From: Porites lobata
Lineage: Eukaryota > Cnidaria > Anthozoa > Scleractinia > Poritidae
Length of the DNA stretch: 64,000 bases
Direction: 5' to 3'
Assembly (NCBI GenBank): GCA_942486035.1
Contig: CALNXK010000095.1
Span: forward strand, 489,501-553,500
This document shows, in pieces, positions 1 through 13,400 of this stretch. Within the stretch, counting starts at the first letter, position 1; each line of letters starts with the position of its first letter. The notes under the pieces were generated by a model that worked only from the letters and a program-made list of their open reading frames with translations, was not told where the DNA came from and did not search any database. Made by a program: the position numbers and the translations under genes.

Positions 1-104
1 TTCGTGATTCCGAAATGTTCTGCACCGCTGCAACAGCACTGTTCACCACTGTCAGAACGCTTTCCATTGCAGCGTTCAACAGACTAAATTTGCAACTGCC
101 GCAG
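1..104 (-). CDS. Possible N-terminal coding exon of a neighbouring gene, cut by the window edge
   Basis: On the minus strand an ATG at about 82-84, with G at -3 and G at +4, opens a frame reading MESVLTVVNSAVAAVQNISE that runs off the left edge. The frame is also open upstream of the ATG. I do not recognise the protein. It could equally be noncoding; it is listed because no repeat explains it. Confidence 0.25.
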
Positions 105-788
105 CCCAGCCCTTTCACAGCTCTTTTGGAGCGCTTCTTGAAGACACAAAACTTACAAAATCACTCCTTATCGATTGTAAATAACACCAGATCACCTCGA
201 TCAACACAAAAAAGCAAAACCTTCTCCATTCGCAACGCCCTCTGGGTTACTAATTTAATAAAATTAATAATTAATTAATTTTCCATTTTTTGACGGAGAA
301 ATCTACCCATTTTATAAACTGGGCATGCCTTGAGACAGCGCAGTTTATATAATGGCGACTGTCATCGGGCATAGCAGCGTCGAAGTCAGTAATTATTAGT
401 TCGCACTACTGCTTATTGTAATCCACTTTCAACAATCTACAGAAAAGGCTATGTTTATTTCCAACTAATCGGACTACTCTAATTGCATCTATGTACAATT
501 ATCTACAAATTTGTTTAATTTGAAACTTTACAAAATTTTCTTTGTTATTAACCAAACCGGCTTCACGTAAGCAATAAAACCTAATATTTAAAGACATTCT
601 ACTACGTGTGTTAACGTAAACATTCTAGATTCTTTTTTGACCATCTAAATGAAAGCTAAAAACAAACACTAAGGCCTCAGGGTACTACGACAAAGAGAAT
701 CAAGAAATTCATCATGATTTACAACAATTCAAAAGTTTACATTGTTAATCCCAAATTTCCGAATATATCTACGTTGCATACGGGATGA
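105..788. other. Intergenic stretch with nothing recognised
   Basis: AT-rich sequence between the end of SZT2 and the left-edge open frame. I see no ORF with family resemblance, no tRNA and no clear inverted repeat. Confidence 0.4.
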
Positions 789-1254
789 AATTTATTGAGC
801 AGTACTAAAGCGATTGCTTTCTTTTATATTTCTACGATTCAGCAACGAAAAATTGTCTTGCGCCACTTTTTCGACCAATCAGAGGAAAAAAGACTTCATT
901 TTGCCTTGCTCGAAAGACTTTTCCCGCGCTAGGAGTCGGCTCTCCCGATTTACTATGTTTACTGATTGTTTCTTGGATTGACGAATTACTCATGCACACA
1001 ACGACACAGGTTCTGGTTGCGCAGTACCAAGTTCTCAGTGCATTGTGGGGCTACTGAAACAACTGGAATGTCTCACATTTCGCCTGAGAGCGACGATACC
1101 GTCAGAGGATTTAGACGATGCAACGCTTATTCAAATAGGATGTGAAGACCTGACTCGACTCTTAACAAATCATCCGGCTTGATAGGGTGTTGATAGTTTA
1201 CCAAAAGGGACCTTCTACTCCCGGTCATGTGAAACTCTCTTGATGCCCGTGTTG
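789..1254 (-). other. SZT2: Likely SZT2 3' untranslated region
   Basis: The stretch after the stop codon. The first AATAAA on the minus strand lies at 791-796 and is the candidate polyadenylation signal. The end point is inferred; no transcript evidence is available. Confidence 0.35.
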
Positions 1255-1407
1255 TTATACCTGAAGTAAGCTTGTCCAAAGGTGGAAGCACAAAGCATTG
1301 ACGACACTGTACACGTGTCTCCTGATTTTCTTGCTAAGAAGGCGGGGTTGGCGGGATGTCCCGCCTTCATCGGGCTGGGAATCCTCACGGAAAACAACTA
1401 ACATGTC
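1255..1407 (-). CDS. SZT2: SZT2 last exon (62) with stop codon
   Basis: 51 codons including stop. It begins DMLVVFRED, then a Gln/Pro/Arg-rich stretch, and ends VVNALCFHLWTSLLQV followed by TAA at 1255-1257. The VVNxxCxHLWxxLL ending is the C-terminal signature of SZT2. Acceptor TTGTTGTTACAG. A different frame is open over the same bases but lacks the signature. Confidence 0.94.
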   Translation of the reverse strand, partial: DMLVVFREDSQPDEGGTSRQPRLLSKKIRRHVYSVVNALCFHLWTSLLQV

Positions 1408-4400
1408 CTGTAACAACAACAACAAAAATAGTTAAAAAGGTGCCTTTAGCAAAGTTTTTAAGCCCAGGACAATCCTCATGCCCACCATTCATCAAAGAGA
1501 TTTGAAGGCACTGAAAATAGGAGAAGACAAGGAGAAGGAGGAAGAGGAGGAGGGCGAGGAGGGGGAGGAGGAGTAGTGGAGGAGGAGGAGGAGGAGAAGG
1601 AGGAGGAGTGGAGGAGGAGGGGGAGGAAGAGGAGGAGTGGAGAAGCGCGGACTCATTCCCGAACAGCGGCTGCTAATCGAGTCTACTTTAAAATCCGACA
1701 CCGTTCAACTTACCGCAGTGTCGTTCTGTTCGTCTACATGAATCAGTACAAACATATCTGGGTCGTCTGCATTTAAGATTGCCAAGTAATGAACTGTACT
1801 ATCTTCTCCTACGAAAACACGATGGGTATCCGGAAACTTGGCGGTGATAATACTGAAAAAAAAAATTTTACAAACATATGTTCAGATCATGAGAATTAAG
1901 AAAATGACCGAAAGAGGGACATCCTACGACAGCAATAAAAATCGTCAGATACTCTTCCGTAATGCACCTTATTTGTCCCCCCCACCCCTCCAATTTTTTT
2001 TATTTCTCCAGGGTATTACAGCCGTCCCAAGAGAAATTAAAAACAAAGCTTATGCAAATTTTTTTGGGTAAGGGGGAGTGGGGGGTAAATAAGGTGCATT
2101 ATGAAAGATGTGCAACTGGCGAATGCATAATTACCGGTGAAAATCTTACCGGAATAAATTAAGGTACCACGAGGCTCGGTTGGCCAGCAAAGGTATCACC
2201 TGTGGATCCTCATCCCGTAAAGATTTGCTAACAACGACAGATAGCAACTGCTTGAACTCCTCAAAGCTCAGGCGAGATGCTGAAGACTGAGAAGAAAGCA
2301 TAAATTTCAACAGATTTGTGAGGCAAGTGTTACCATCATTCTCAAAAAAAATAAAAATTGGAAAAATCAATAAAATGGGCTACTTCATTCGGACGTCAGT
2401 CACTCGTCAAGGAAATACATACAGTCGAACCTACGGTAAGCGACCACCCAAAATGCAAAGATTTAGTGTTCCCTTACGAGAACTGATCCGCATGGGCTCT
2501 CTTAATTATTAGAAGAGGTTTTAAGTTACAACAGATGTAGTTTCATGTTGTCACCTATCGTTCCTCGCTAGTGTAGTACATTCGGCGAACAAAGAGGTCA
2601 ATCCATAGGTCAAGCGGTCGCTTTCAAGAGGGCAAAAACAACGGAAAATTCTACAACCGTCTTCCAAAAAAAGTTATCGCGCTTGCTTACAAGAGGTGGT
2701 CGTTCATGAGAGCTTCCCATCCTAATGATTTGGCTGGGAAAAGTTTGGTGTTTTGGGAGGTGGTCGCTTCCAAGAGTTGGTTGCAGATGAAGGTTGGACG
2801 GTATTTGGATAAGTTTGTAAGAGGAGACAAAACGGTTTTGGCGGCAAGACTCATTTACTTCTAACTTACCTCTTCGGCCCCAGGGTACAGAGTCACTAGC
2901 CCTTTCATCCAGTGCGCTTTGACGTTATAATCCGACCCAGATCTCCGCACTTCACTTCGCTTACGTCCTTTCTTGGTCCCATCTTTCTCCTCTTCCCCAA
3001 TTCCCCCAACGAGCAAACGATGCCACAGCATATCCCGGCTGCAGTGAGTCTGGGCTCGACAGACCACGTGCACTAAATGAACACGTGCCCGCTGATAAGC
3101 TTCGGTTATAAGTCTGAATTCTTTTTCAGAAACACTGTCACATAACGAACCTTCGTAGGACGGCACAGCCAAGGATCTATTGGAACCAGATCGCTGTTCC
3201 ATAATATTCTCGCCAGAGCGCAACGGCGCGAATGCGGCGGGAAACTGGAAACCGCTTTCACTATTTCCCAAGGCGAACAGGGAGTGGGGCGAGGAAGCTG
3301 AGCGATGGAACTCACCAGCGAAGGGAGAGTTTATAAATCCGCCTAAAGAGCCACTAGAACTGTTGCTTGGTAGGGTGAATCGAACACGCGGCCCTGGGGG
3401 TTAAACATGAAGACTGAGATTGTCTCACATTGTCGTGATGTACTAGGATGCTTGGCATTTACACAAACCATCCGGTTGGAAATAACACGTAAAATTAATA
3501 TCACATTAACCCTTTCACTGCCAGAGTACTTGATGGAGTTTTGTAAGGTGACTCTAACTTTTGAGTCTGCGGACGAAATCTTATGACGTGACCATTCAAA
3601 TGAAAGCTCTCTGCCTGTACTTACACATGGTGCTATTTATTTTTCAAAATTTCACAAACTGAAATTTGGAAATTTGGTCGAAATTTGTTTTTGGCTAAAT
3701 TTGGCGGTGAAAGGGTTAAACAGTTAAATTTTACGTTTTGGGAGAAGGACCCCCTACGAGGTAATCAGCTGAAGAGAACAAGAAGAGTAGAAAATTTGCA
3801 AATTTGCAAATTTGCAACGACTTGAAAAAAAAAAAAAACAGAATCTTTTGCTTCAAGAACCAATGCGCTTCTAGTGGGCATAGTAATATCAATAGGAGAG
3901 GTCAGCGAGAGTATCGCTATTTTCTAAGGCTTCCCAAGCGGATTTCAGCCTATTATTTGATGTTCAAACCGGAATTTCTTGTTTTCTATGTGAAAAATAA
4001 GTACCCTGGTCTACCACACAAAATGACAATACATGAACTGGTACATGATGTGGTTAAAGCAGCCTTTAAGAACGGCAAGAAAACACGCGACACGAACAAA
4101 GCGCGGGAAAAATTGTAGGCGATGCTAAGCGCGGCAAAACCTGCAACCAACGTCAAGGGCAAAAAAGGCGACTGGTGAATGCCATAGCTTGCAATTGGCG
4201 AGACTGCTGAGAAGAGCGAAAACATTACGCTTGGTTTCGAACGCAGAATGCTGCTAGAAAGCTCATTTAAAGCAAATTTACTGACCTCTTTCAGGCTCCA
4301 CTTCTCCATTATCTGGCAAAGATGCTTTTCTGTTTCCGTTCATGGTAGAGAGAGAACTTGAAGATGGTGACTTTTTCCTCAAGTGCAAATCCAACATCAG

Positions 4401-7400
4401 TTTAGGAAACAATTCACGACGACTCGTCATCAACACAATGTACTCCATGTTTACGATGCCCTCTTCAGAAGATTCCTTCGGTGACACGACGAACGTGATG
4501 TCATACTCGTAATTGTCTCGGAGAATGTCGTACGTTCTCGTGTCCGAGTATCTCTCTTGTGTAAGGACACGATCGGTGCCGAACAACAAGTGCTGCGTTT
4601 TTTCGAACGGTCCGGATTCCAGGGGAAGCGTCTGGAAATCGTAAAAGGAGGCGTTTTTCACCAGGTAGTTAAACACAGCTTGCGGAGATATATGGCTTGG
4701 AACAGCGACTTCCCCTAAAAAGGAAGCAAAGACGATACCGTCGGTTGCATCTAAGCGTGTTCACGTGACGAAAAAACATGTTCTAATTGGGTGAAAACAT
4801 GACATGTTAAAAGTTTTGCCGCCAAACTGTTGCATGAAGTTTGTTGGTGGCGTTAGACGAATGTTCACTTGCAAAGTAGGAAGCTGTTTGTTTCGACTTG
4901 ATTTGCTTTCGATCAACAAAATATTCATCGCAAAACGTTAACAAGAATTTCTGGAGTTGTAATTCTTAAAAGCAAGTGTGCTGTTCTGAGCGAGAATTAT
5001 TAATGGAAACTGAGAAAAATAAAAGATGAGCGGAAAGCGCTGATTAAAAACACGTAAACAACTTAACCTTTGGCGCGACAGTTTGTTTAAACGGCAGTCA
5101 AACTAATGTTTGGTGGCAAAAAACGTCATGTCTGGCACCCTAATAGAACACGTTTTTTTGTCTCGTGTCCACGCTTAGATGCAACCGACAGTAAATAGGC
5201 CAAAAGAGCAGAACAAGTAAGAGAAAGTAGCTCCAATACAGTTTTGCTTAATTTCATCCATTTTTTAAAAGATCCACCTTACTGCCATAACGTTTTAAAA
5301 CCAAACAAAAAATGCATATAACAAACAAAAAGACAATAGACTGTGAGCAGTCTAATAACATCGTGGTTTGCAATCGCCCTTAATGAGATCAAGAACTAGA
5401 CGCATTTTATGAGAAAAGGCGGACTGCATGCAGTCTAAAAGACAAAGGAATTAATTAGCCATCGGTGGCATCCCCTGTTTATTCTGTAATACATCAATTA
5501 TAACTGTGATTTCTTTTAAAATAGTTTATTCGCCTAACTAATCTTCATACTCAGAACCCACAAACAAACGAACAAACTAATAAACAAAAAAAGAAGAAAA
5601 AAAAAGGACGGAGAACAAGATTAGAAGGCAGCTAACCTGCGCAGACGCGGTTTCTAGCAAACAGTGGGCATTGAGGATACTCTTCCAAGAGTCCTTTGAG
5701 CATAGCAGTAACACCATAACCCTTGTTAAAGATTCTTTGGCTTCCATTCAAATATAGCTGTGCTTTACACAGATGAAAATCGTAATTAAACGATAGCAGA
5801 TGAATATATTCTCTGTAGCGAGTGCAATCTTCCACAAACAACCGGCTCATCTGCATGAGAAATAAACGATCAAACAATACTTTTCAAATTCAAGATAAAA
5901 ACAAATTCCACTTACTGATATGGTACACACACATTTGTTCAGTTTGCGTAACAGCACAAAAAAGAAGTCAATATAGACAGAAGTACAAAACAGCTACATT
6001 TGAGGGCGAAAAAGATACTACGTTTCGTTGAGCTACACACATAAAATCTATTAGAATTTACAAGTGACACTGATGGTTTTTTGGCCAACTTTCCCTGTTA
6101 TTTCATGTACTTTCTCTAATGCAATGAGATCTGATAACTTTCTTTCCGTGGAATATTTCTTGGAGATCAGCATTGACCAGCTAGTGTCTAGACAAATGTC
6201 CCTCAGTATTGATTAAATTAATCAATTATAGCAAGAATACCAACCTGCACTCCCACTGCTTTCCCTGAAGGAATCTGTGAACAACCGAGGGCGTATAGTC
6301 GGACGATAAAAAAGCAGCCCTACAGCACAGACAAACGAAAATTAGCTATGAATCATTAGTTAGAAATTCATCACCACAGAGCTTAAGGGTTTCCTCGCGG
6401 TTACCATTATCTCATCCGTTCTTGGAATGAAATGACGTGTTACCGGGACGAAGGCGTAGCGCCAGTTTACGTTTGATCGTGATGTAAACCAAGCTCCCGC
6501 TGAAATGTTCCGGGACTTTTTGATCACTACAGTAAACACCCGCATTTAAGAACACGCGATTTCGGAGGTCAGGCTGATTGAGTTCTTATTTATCGGGCGC
6601 TTAATGACAAATCAGCCTCAAAATGTTCTTAAAATGTTCTTAAATTTTTATTTAGTAATACTATCCAAAACATGTTGCTAGAGGTATATTTAGCATATTT
6701 TAGGAAAATAAAATAAATAATTATTCTGTAATTTGATTATATTAACAAATGAAGTTATCAGCAGCAAACATAAACTTACATGTTTTGTAATTATGACACT
6801 TTTTCCATTTTATAAGAACATGCTACAATTTTCAGGCTGATCTTGTTCTTATAAAAATGGGGCTTTATTGGCCAAATTTCAGCCTGGTGTTCTTAATCCA
6901 TTTCTTCTTATATGCGGGAGTGTATTTGACGGGGTCTCTGTTTCTCTTTGTGTGGGGGCAGGGCAGGGCAGGGAAGTGGGGGGGGGGGGATTGAGTGAAG
7001 AGGCTAAATTCCCTAAATTAGCCAGCCATAGGAGGAAAGACGGTCGTTTAATCATACCTCGAATACCAATTCCAACAGCATAATTCCTCCATGGGAGGAC
7101 CTCTGTAAGTAGCACTGTAGAGTCTGTGAAGTCCTGTCTTTTCTGTCTTTAGATGAATTTTGTTTCTTAACGTCACCAGTTTCTCTCTTTGGTTTGGAGC
7201 TGACATTTGAACGGCCGTTATGCCTATAAAGATAAATAACAAAAAGAGAGGCGATGTCGCAAAATACGGCGACAAAGAGTATTCACACGACATTTCTCCC
7301 TTGCGCAAATATTGTTACGAAACAAGGTCAAATTCAGTCACTTTCCACCGTAACGTTTGGTAACAACAAGTCGAAAAAACTCCAATTTACCATTATAAAG

Positions 7401-10400
7401 TACACACCAAACAATAATTCACCCTTAAGAACCTTTTCTAACCAACACGTTTTCATTACTAAATCTATAAAGTGTTACAATCAGATTCAAATACAATATT
7501 GACGTCTGTTACGCTGAAAACTGGAATTTGCTCTAGAGCCTGGATAATATCTGTTGTATCAGAAATCAAAAGCAGAAAAACAACATCATCCGTTCTTAGT
7601 ATCTTTCAAAGAGCCGCAGAGAGAAATTAAGAAGTATTTTAAAAAGTATCAAAAGTATAAATGTAACTGTGGGTTACCTCCTGTTTGGCTTGGGAGACTG
7701 TGGCCGAGTTTGCACCACAATAAACTGTAATGACTGCATGTACTGCACGTACTGCTGCAAATAAGCCGATCGTAATTCTTGATGCCAAGCCTCTTCGGAA
7801 GCAGATGTCTTCTCTTTTACATAAATTGCTTCTCCTTCCTTTATGGCTACGAGAGTCAAAAAGACAGAACTCTAAGCAAACTATTCTGTGTCAATTCTGG
7901 GAGAGCGTAGGCCTGAAAAGACTTTTGTCGACCGCAATTGACGTTTTGACGACCTGTGCGGTGGTCATCTTCACAGTCACCACTCAGTCACTGTCAATGA
8001 CAGACTTATTCAGGATTACACCTACCCGGACGATCAGCAGTCCTTTACGATAGTATATAGTACACCATGCTCTACAAGGTAGTTCTAACTTGTGACCAAG
8101 GAAGAATTGTTAAAGTGTGACCACTTAAATGAAAGCTTCCGAGCAGTACTTTCTTGTGGTGCTGTTTATTATGCTGTACAAGATGGTTCTAACTTTTGAG
8201 TCTGTGGATGAAATTCCAAAGTGTGACCATTTAAATGAAAGCTACTGAGCAGTACTTTCCTGTGGTGCTGTTTATTATGCTGTACAATGTGGTTCTAACT
8301 TTTGAGTCCGTGGATGAAATCCTATGATGTGACCATTCAAATGAGAGCTACCGAGCAGTACTTTCCTGTGGTGCTGTTTATTATGCTGTACAAGGTGGTT
8401 CTAACTTTTGAGTCCGTGGATGAAATCCTATGATGTTACCATTTAAATGAAAGCGACTGAGCAGTACTTTCCTGTGGTGCTGTTTATTATGCTGTACAAT
8501 GTGGTTCTAACTTTTGAGTCCGTGGATGAAATCCTATGATGTGACCATTCAAATGAGAGCTACCGAGCAGTACTTTCCTGTGGTGCTGTTTATTATGCTG
8601 TACAAGGTGGTTCTAACTTTTGAGTCCGTGGATGAAATCCTATGATGTTACCATTTAAATGAAAGCGACTGAGCAGTACTTTCCTGTGGTGCTGTTTATT
8701 ATGCTGTACAATGTGGTTCTAACTTTTGAGTCCGTGGATGAAATCCTATGATGTGACCATTCAAATGAAAGCTACCGAGCAGTACTTTCCTGTGGTGCTG
8801 TTTATTATGCTGTACAAAGGTGATTCGAAGTTATTAACCTGTGGATGAAATCCTTAAGGGAGGCCGTTCAAATAAAACACCAAGCCATGTATGCTACACA
8901 TACAAAAGTTTTCCTGTACCGTTTGCCACACCGCGCCCAGTGGTGCAGACATCAACAATCCAAACAACGCAGTGCATTTCAGGGTTGAAGATTGTGTCCT
9001 TTGTACAGTTCAAAACTGCTCTAATGACACCCTTGCTTGACTAACCTTCGCCGTGTTTTTGTTCTTTGCTGTTCTTCTTCTCTTTAGTCTCCTTTCTTGG
9101 CTCGTCACTGCAAGACTCCTCTTTAACAGTGTCGCTGTCAGATGCTGTGGACGATCTCTTTCGTCTCCAATTAGGATGAAATAACAATGGCGCTGCACAG
9201 TAGTGAATCAACCTCGACGAGCGCTTGAGCGTTTCAATTTTGTCTTCCTGTGTGCCGGAAAATTAACGAATTATCATTCCTTCAGCAGGACTCACAAAAT
9301 TTATGCTACGTTCAGTTATGGAAAAATACACAATCAAAACGGAGAACGGGAAGCGGGAGACAAGCACGGGGAACGGGAAAATGAAAAACGGGAACAAAGC
9401 TCAGCTTAAACCCTTGTCCTATCAGTTACTTACAGTAGACTTTATTTGAGTGTCAAGGTATTTAGCAGGAAAGCACTAATTGGGGATACTATTTTTACGT
9501 CCCCAACCGCAGACGGGACAGCCATTTTACGTGGTCACCTGTGCCACGAGAAGATCTATCCGTTTGCAGGGCAAAGGGAGTACCTTCATTTCTCAGTTAT
9601 TTTAAGACCTTGAGTATTGGTCCGGTCCAGGGAATCGAGCCCGCGACCTCCCGCTCTGCAGTCAAGCGCTCTACCGACTGAGCTAATCCTGCCGCGGTTA
9701 AACTTTATTTCAAATTCTCTGTTTTGTTCCCAGTTTTCATTTTCCCGCTCTCCGTGCTTGTTTCTCGCTTCCCGTTCCCCATTCCCCGTTCCTCGTTCTG
9801 GTAACATACATAAATCACTATAAAGGCTTACACGTCCAAAACTCGCATAATCAGTAGCAGAGTTGAATTTACGGCATTATTCTGCACGATTGGACTGCAC
9901 CACGTTGCATTGCACTGCATTCTACGCAACTGCGTTGTAATGGATTGCATTGCTTTGTACTGCACTGTATAATACTACTCCCATAGGCTGCTCTTTAGTG
10001 GGAATGCGATTTGTAAGTGACAGCTTATGAAAGCTCTCCTTACAATATTCTCAATTACCACCCACAACAATGGTTGCGCCTTTGAGAGGTTTAACTCGCG
10101 CAAACTGTCGTCTGCAACATGCCAGGCTATAGGATATTAAATAGTCTTGCTTACGTTGATCTGGATATGAGGAGGTCTCCGAAGCCACATGATGTACAAT
10201 TCGTCCAAGCTCTGCTCCAAAATTGCTCCTAAGTAAAAAAAATACATTTTTATCGTCTGTTTGCTTATTTAAAGCTACTGAACTGCTCGACATTCCTCTG
10301 GTATTGAGAAACTACATAAACAAACATCTTTTCCTCAACATGAGACAAAATGACTTTTGTTCAAGGGATGGTTTTTGTTGCTGAGGATTTAACAAGGGAT

Positions 10401-13400
10401 TTTTCTGTTCGACATTCACGTTGGCGCGTTAAATGCTGCAAAGAAAATATTCCCAAAGAATGCGTTAAATTTGCTACAAAGTTAAGCACAATGGATGGCA
10501 AAACATCTTAGAAAGCAAAGGCGTTTACTTAGGGAAAGAGGACTTTGTGAAGATAGTATGAAACACTTAAAAAGACCAGCAATAACCAATTATCAACTAC
10601 CACCGATTTAACCAAATGCAGCAATTTAGATTGACTTACTTTTTATTTGCCCAGACCGAATCTCCTGAAAAAGAAAAAGGCAATGAGAAAATTGAGATCG
10701 ATTGAAATATCTTAATTCCTAAGAAGAACAATGCGCCACAAACCAGCTACATAAAACGAATGACAATAAAAAAGCTCTGCTTTGATCGAATACTCAATCA
10801 ATCGGTCAAATCAGAAATCAAACGGTCAAGAAAGGAACAAAAGAAAAGAAACAAAAAACAAAAAGCGTTACCTTAAACTGGTACCCATGCCTTTTGACAA
10901 GGTCTCGGTTATGAAAGTACTGGGCGCAATGCAGAGGCTTCGGAGGTGTGACGTCTCGGAGCACTTCATCAAACACCAGAATGTTTGGAGATGGCGGCAT
11001 TTGTCTCGGCATGGCGCGTTCACGCTACAGAATTGAAAAAAGGCAGATATATACACTATTTAAAGATTTGAATCAACTTTCCGCAGCGCATGTGTAGTCG
11101 CTACCACTTTTTGAAGCGGACACGAGCATAAGATAACAGGCCATTTCCGAGTTCCAAAAACTCTCACTTTCAAAACGACGCCAAGTGTAAAACCTTTGTT
11201 GTAAAAATGAGTTTTATTTGCACGAGAAGAAAAAATCACTTTGATGTCAATGGCTTTGTACTTAGCCTCGCTTTCAAACAGAGGCTTACAGCAACTTGGA
11301 GATGCCCTTTTGTCTTTGGTTGAAGAACATGTTTGAATGACAGAAATGAAAAACATTCGCAAACGCCAATAGTTTTATAAATCCTTGCTACTTTTCCCAC
11401 TCGTCGCCGGTGAAATCTCGTCAAAGTAATATCAAAAACTGCCTTAGGTGTTTGGCCGCGGATGGACCTCAGTTAACACTTTTTAAGGTTCCCAGATGGA
11501 ATATTTAAATGATGTGAAAGCACAAAGTAGAAATGGTGCGTTGCATCTGCCTTTACTTACGTCAAGAGGCGGTGGTCCAGGACGACTAACAAGCAAAACC
11601 ATGTCCATATCATTGGCTGATAAACAGAACGGGTTCATATCCTTCAAAAAAAGAACAAGTCTCAGGAAACACATTGAACCTTTTATGATAACAATGGTTC
11701 AGATGACTGTTAGATGTGCTTCAGATGGCATTTGAATAAATGCCGATATGTTTAACAGGACCCTTGGAAGGGAGAGACCTCTGCAAACTAATCGAATGAA
11801 CTGTTCCGTGGGACTACGAGGTCTCAGCAGTTAAGGTTCGACTAATTTGCTCGTTTCGATCGCCTTGGAACGATTTCGGCAACTGAGACATTCCGGACAA
11901 TTATATACAAACAAAGCTAAGACACGACGGGATTGCAGACTTAATAGCCCAGAACAACAGGCCGTCCTAACCAATTGGCCACTGTACCCCATTTTCGAGA
12001 GGAGACGTTTCTATCAATTAATTGACTTTCAACAAATTACCTTGCCTTCCTTGCCTCTATTGATGTCAGCAAACAGAGTGTGATGAAACAGCCCCAGTTT
12101 CTGGCTCAAAAGACACGCGGTTAGATGACATCGAGCGTTACTCCAGTTCAGCAGGCGATGGAGTTGTTTTTCAAACGTGAGGTTCAAATCGTTGGCCCAG
12201 TTGTAAGTGAACGCTATCACCTGCAAGAGCAACAAATATGAATGAGTCTACCAAAACTGTGTTCATTAGAGAACAAGACCTTTATTTCTTGTGACCAAAA
12301 AAGGCCTCTCCTCGCCCTTGGGACCAGAAACGTGTCCGCTACACCCTCTTGTGACCAAAAAAACCCCGCTCCTCTCCCTGGGACCAGAAGAGTTACCGCT
12401 TCCGCCCCCTTGTGACCAAACAACAAAACCGCTCTCGCCCTTAGGACTAGAAAAGAGTCCTCTCCTCACCGTTGAGACGATAAAAAGTGTCCACCTCTCA
12501 CCCTTGGGACCATAAAAAGTGTCCGCTCCTCACCCTTAGGACCATAAAAAGTGTCCGCTCCTTACCCTTGGGACCATAAAAAGTGTCGCTCCTCAACCTT
12601 GGGACCATAAACTAAACCTCAGCAAAGAGAGCCACCACTGCAAATCGGGCCTGCTGGCTCATGAAATCAAAGCCCAATGGATCGCTCACGGGAGATTTTC
12701 GTTAGTGGAAGTTCGACTGTAAAAGCACTTCATTTGTAACCCTTCTTAAGTAGGCATCTCTCCTAAGCCGTCACTTGTTCGTGGTCCCAGCCACGTATAA
12801 AGCATTGGATTTTAAAACTTTCTCTTTAAGCGGACACCCATCCTAGGTGGACACCTTTCGGGTCACAGAAGGTTCAACCGTATCTGCTCCTCTTCACCAG
12901 AATTGACATGAATAATTGTTGTGAAAAATACTACTAACAACCCAAATTTTCTTCAGAGAGTGATAAAATACAGGTTGTCAAAACAGACGGGACTTACGTC
13001 TTTGTCCAAAAGAGTAACAAGAAGAAATTTCTGCCTGGGTACTCCCCCTAGGGAAAGACTCGAAAGCGAGGTGGAGTCTGAAGGGATTCTGCCAGGAACT
13101 GGAGCGTTTGGATCAAGAGGCCTAAACCGTTGAAGACCTGTACGAACTGAATGAAAAGACAATGGTCAAATCAATAGAAAATAACGGGACAGATATGCCA
13201 CATGATTGGGGGGTTAGGAAAGGGCAGGGTTTAGATTGAAGGTTACTCTTTTTGGATCAATATAGGTTTCTGGGAAACTGAACACCTACCCCTCCCCTAA
13301 GTCAACATTTTTCCCTAAGTGAGAAGTAAGCGATAATGTTGGCTTAGGGGAGGGGTAGGTGATAGTAGCTAAATATGTCTCAATCACAACCTCGCGTAGC

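Noticed and set aside
1576..1776. Glu/Arg-rich and Pro/Leu-rich frames over the GGA tract
   Set aside because: Low-complexity translation of a polypurine run; part overlaps SZT2 exon 61 in the wrong frame.
8053..8830. CRISPR-like array
   Set aside because: Units are 106 bp and contiguous with no unique spacers, in an animal intron.
9603..9697. tRNA-Cys gene on the minus strand
   Set aside because: The tRNA-like part is continuous with a SINE body found elsewhere in the window, so it is a SINE head.
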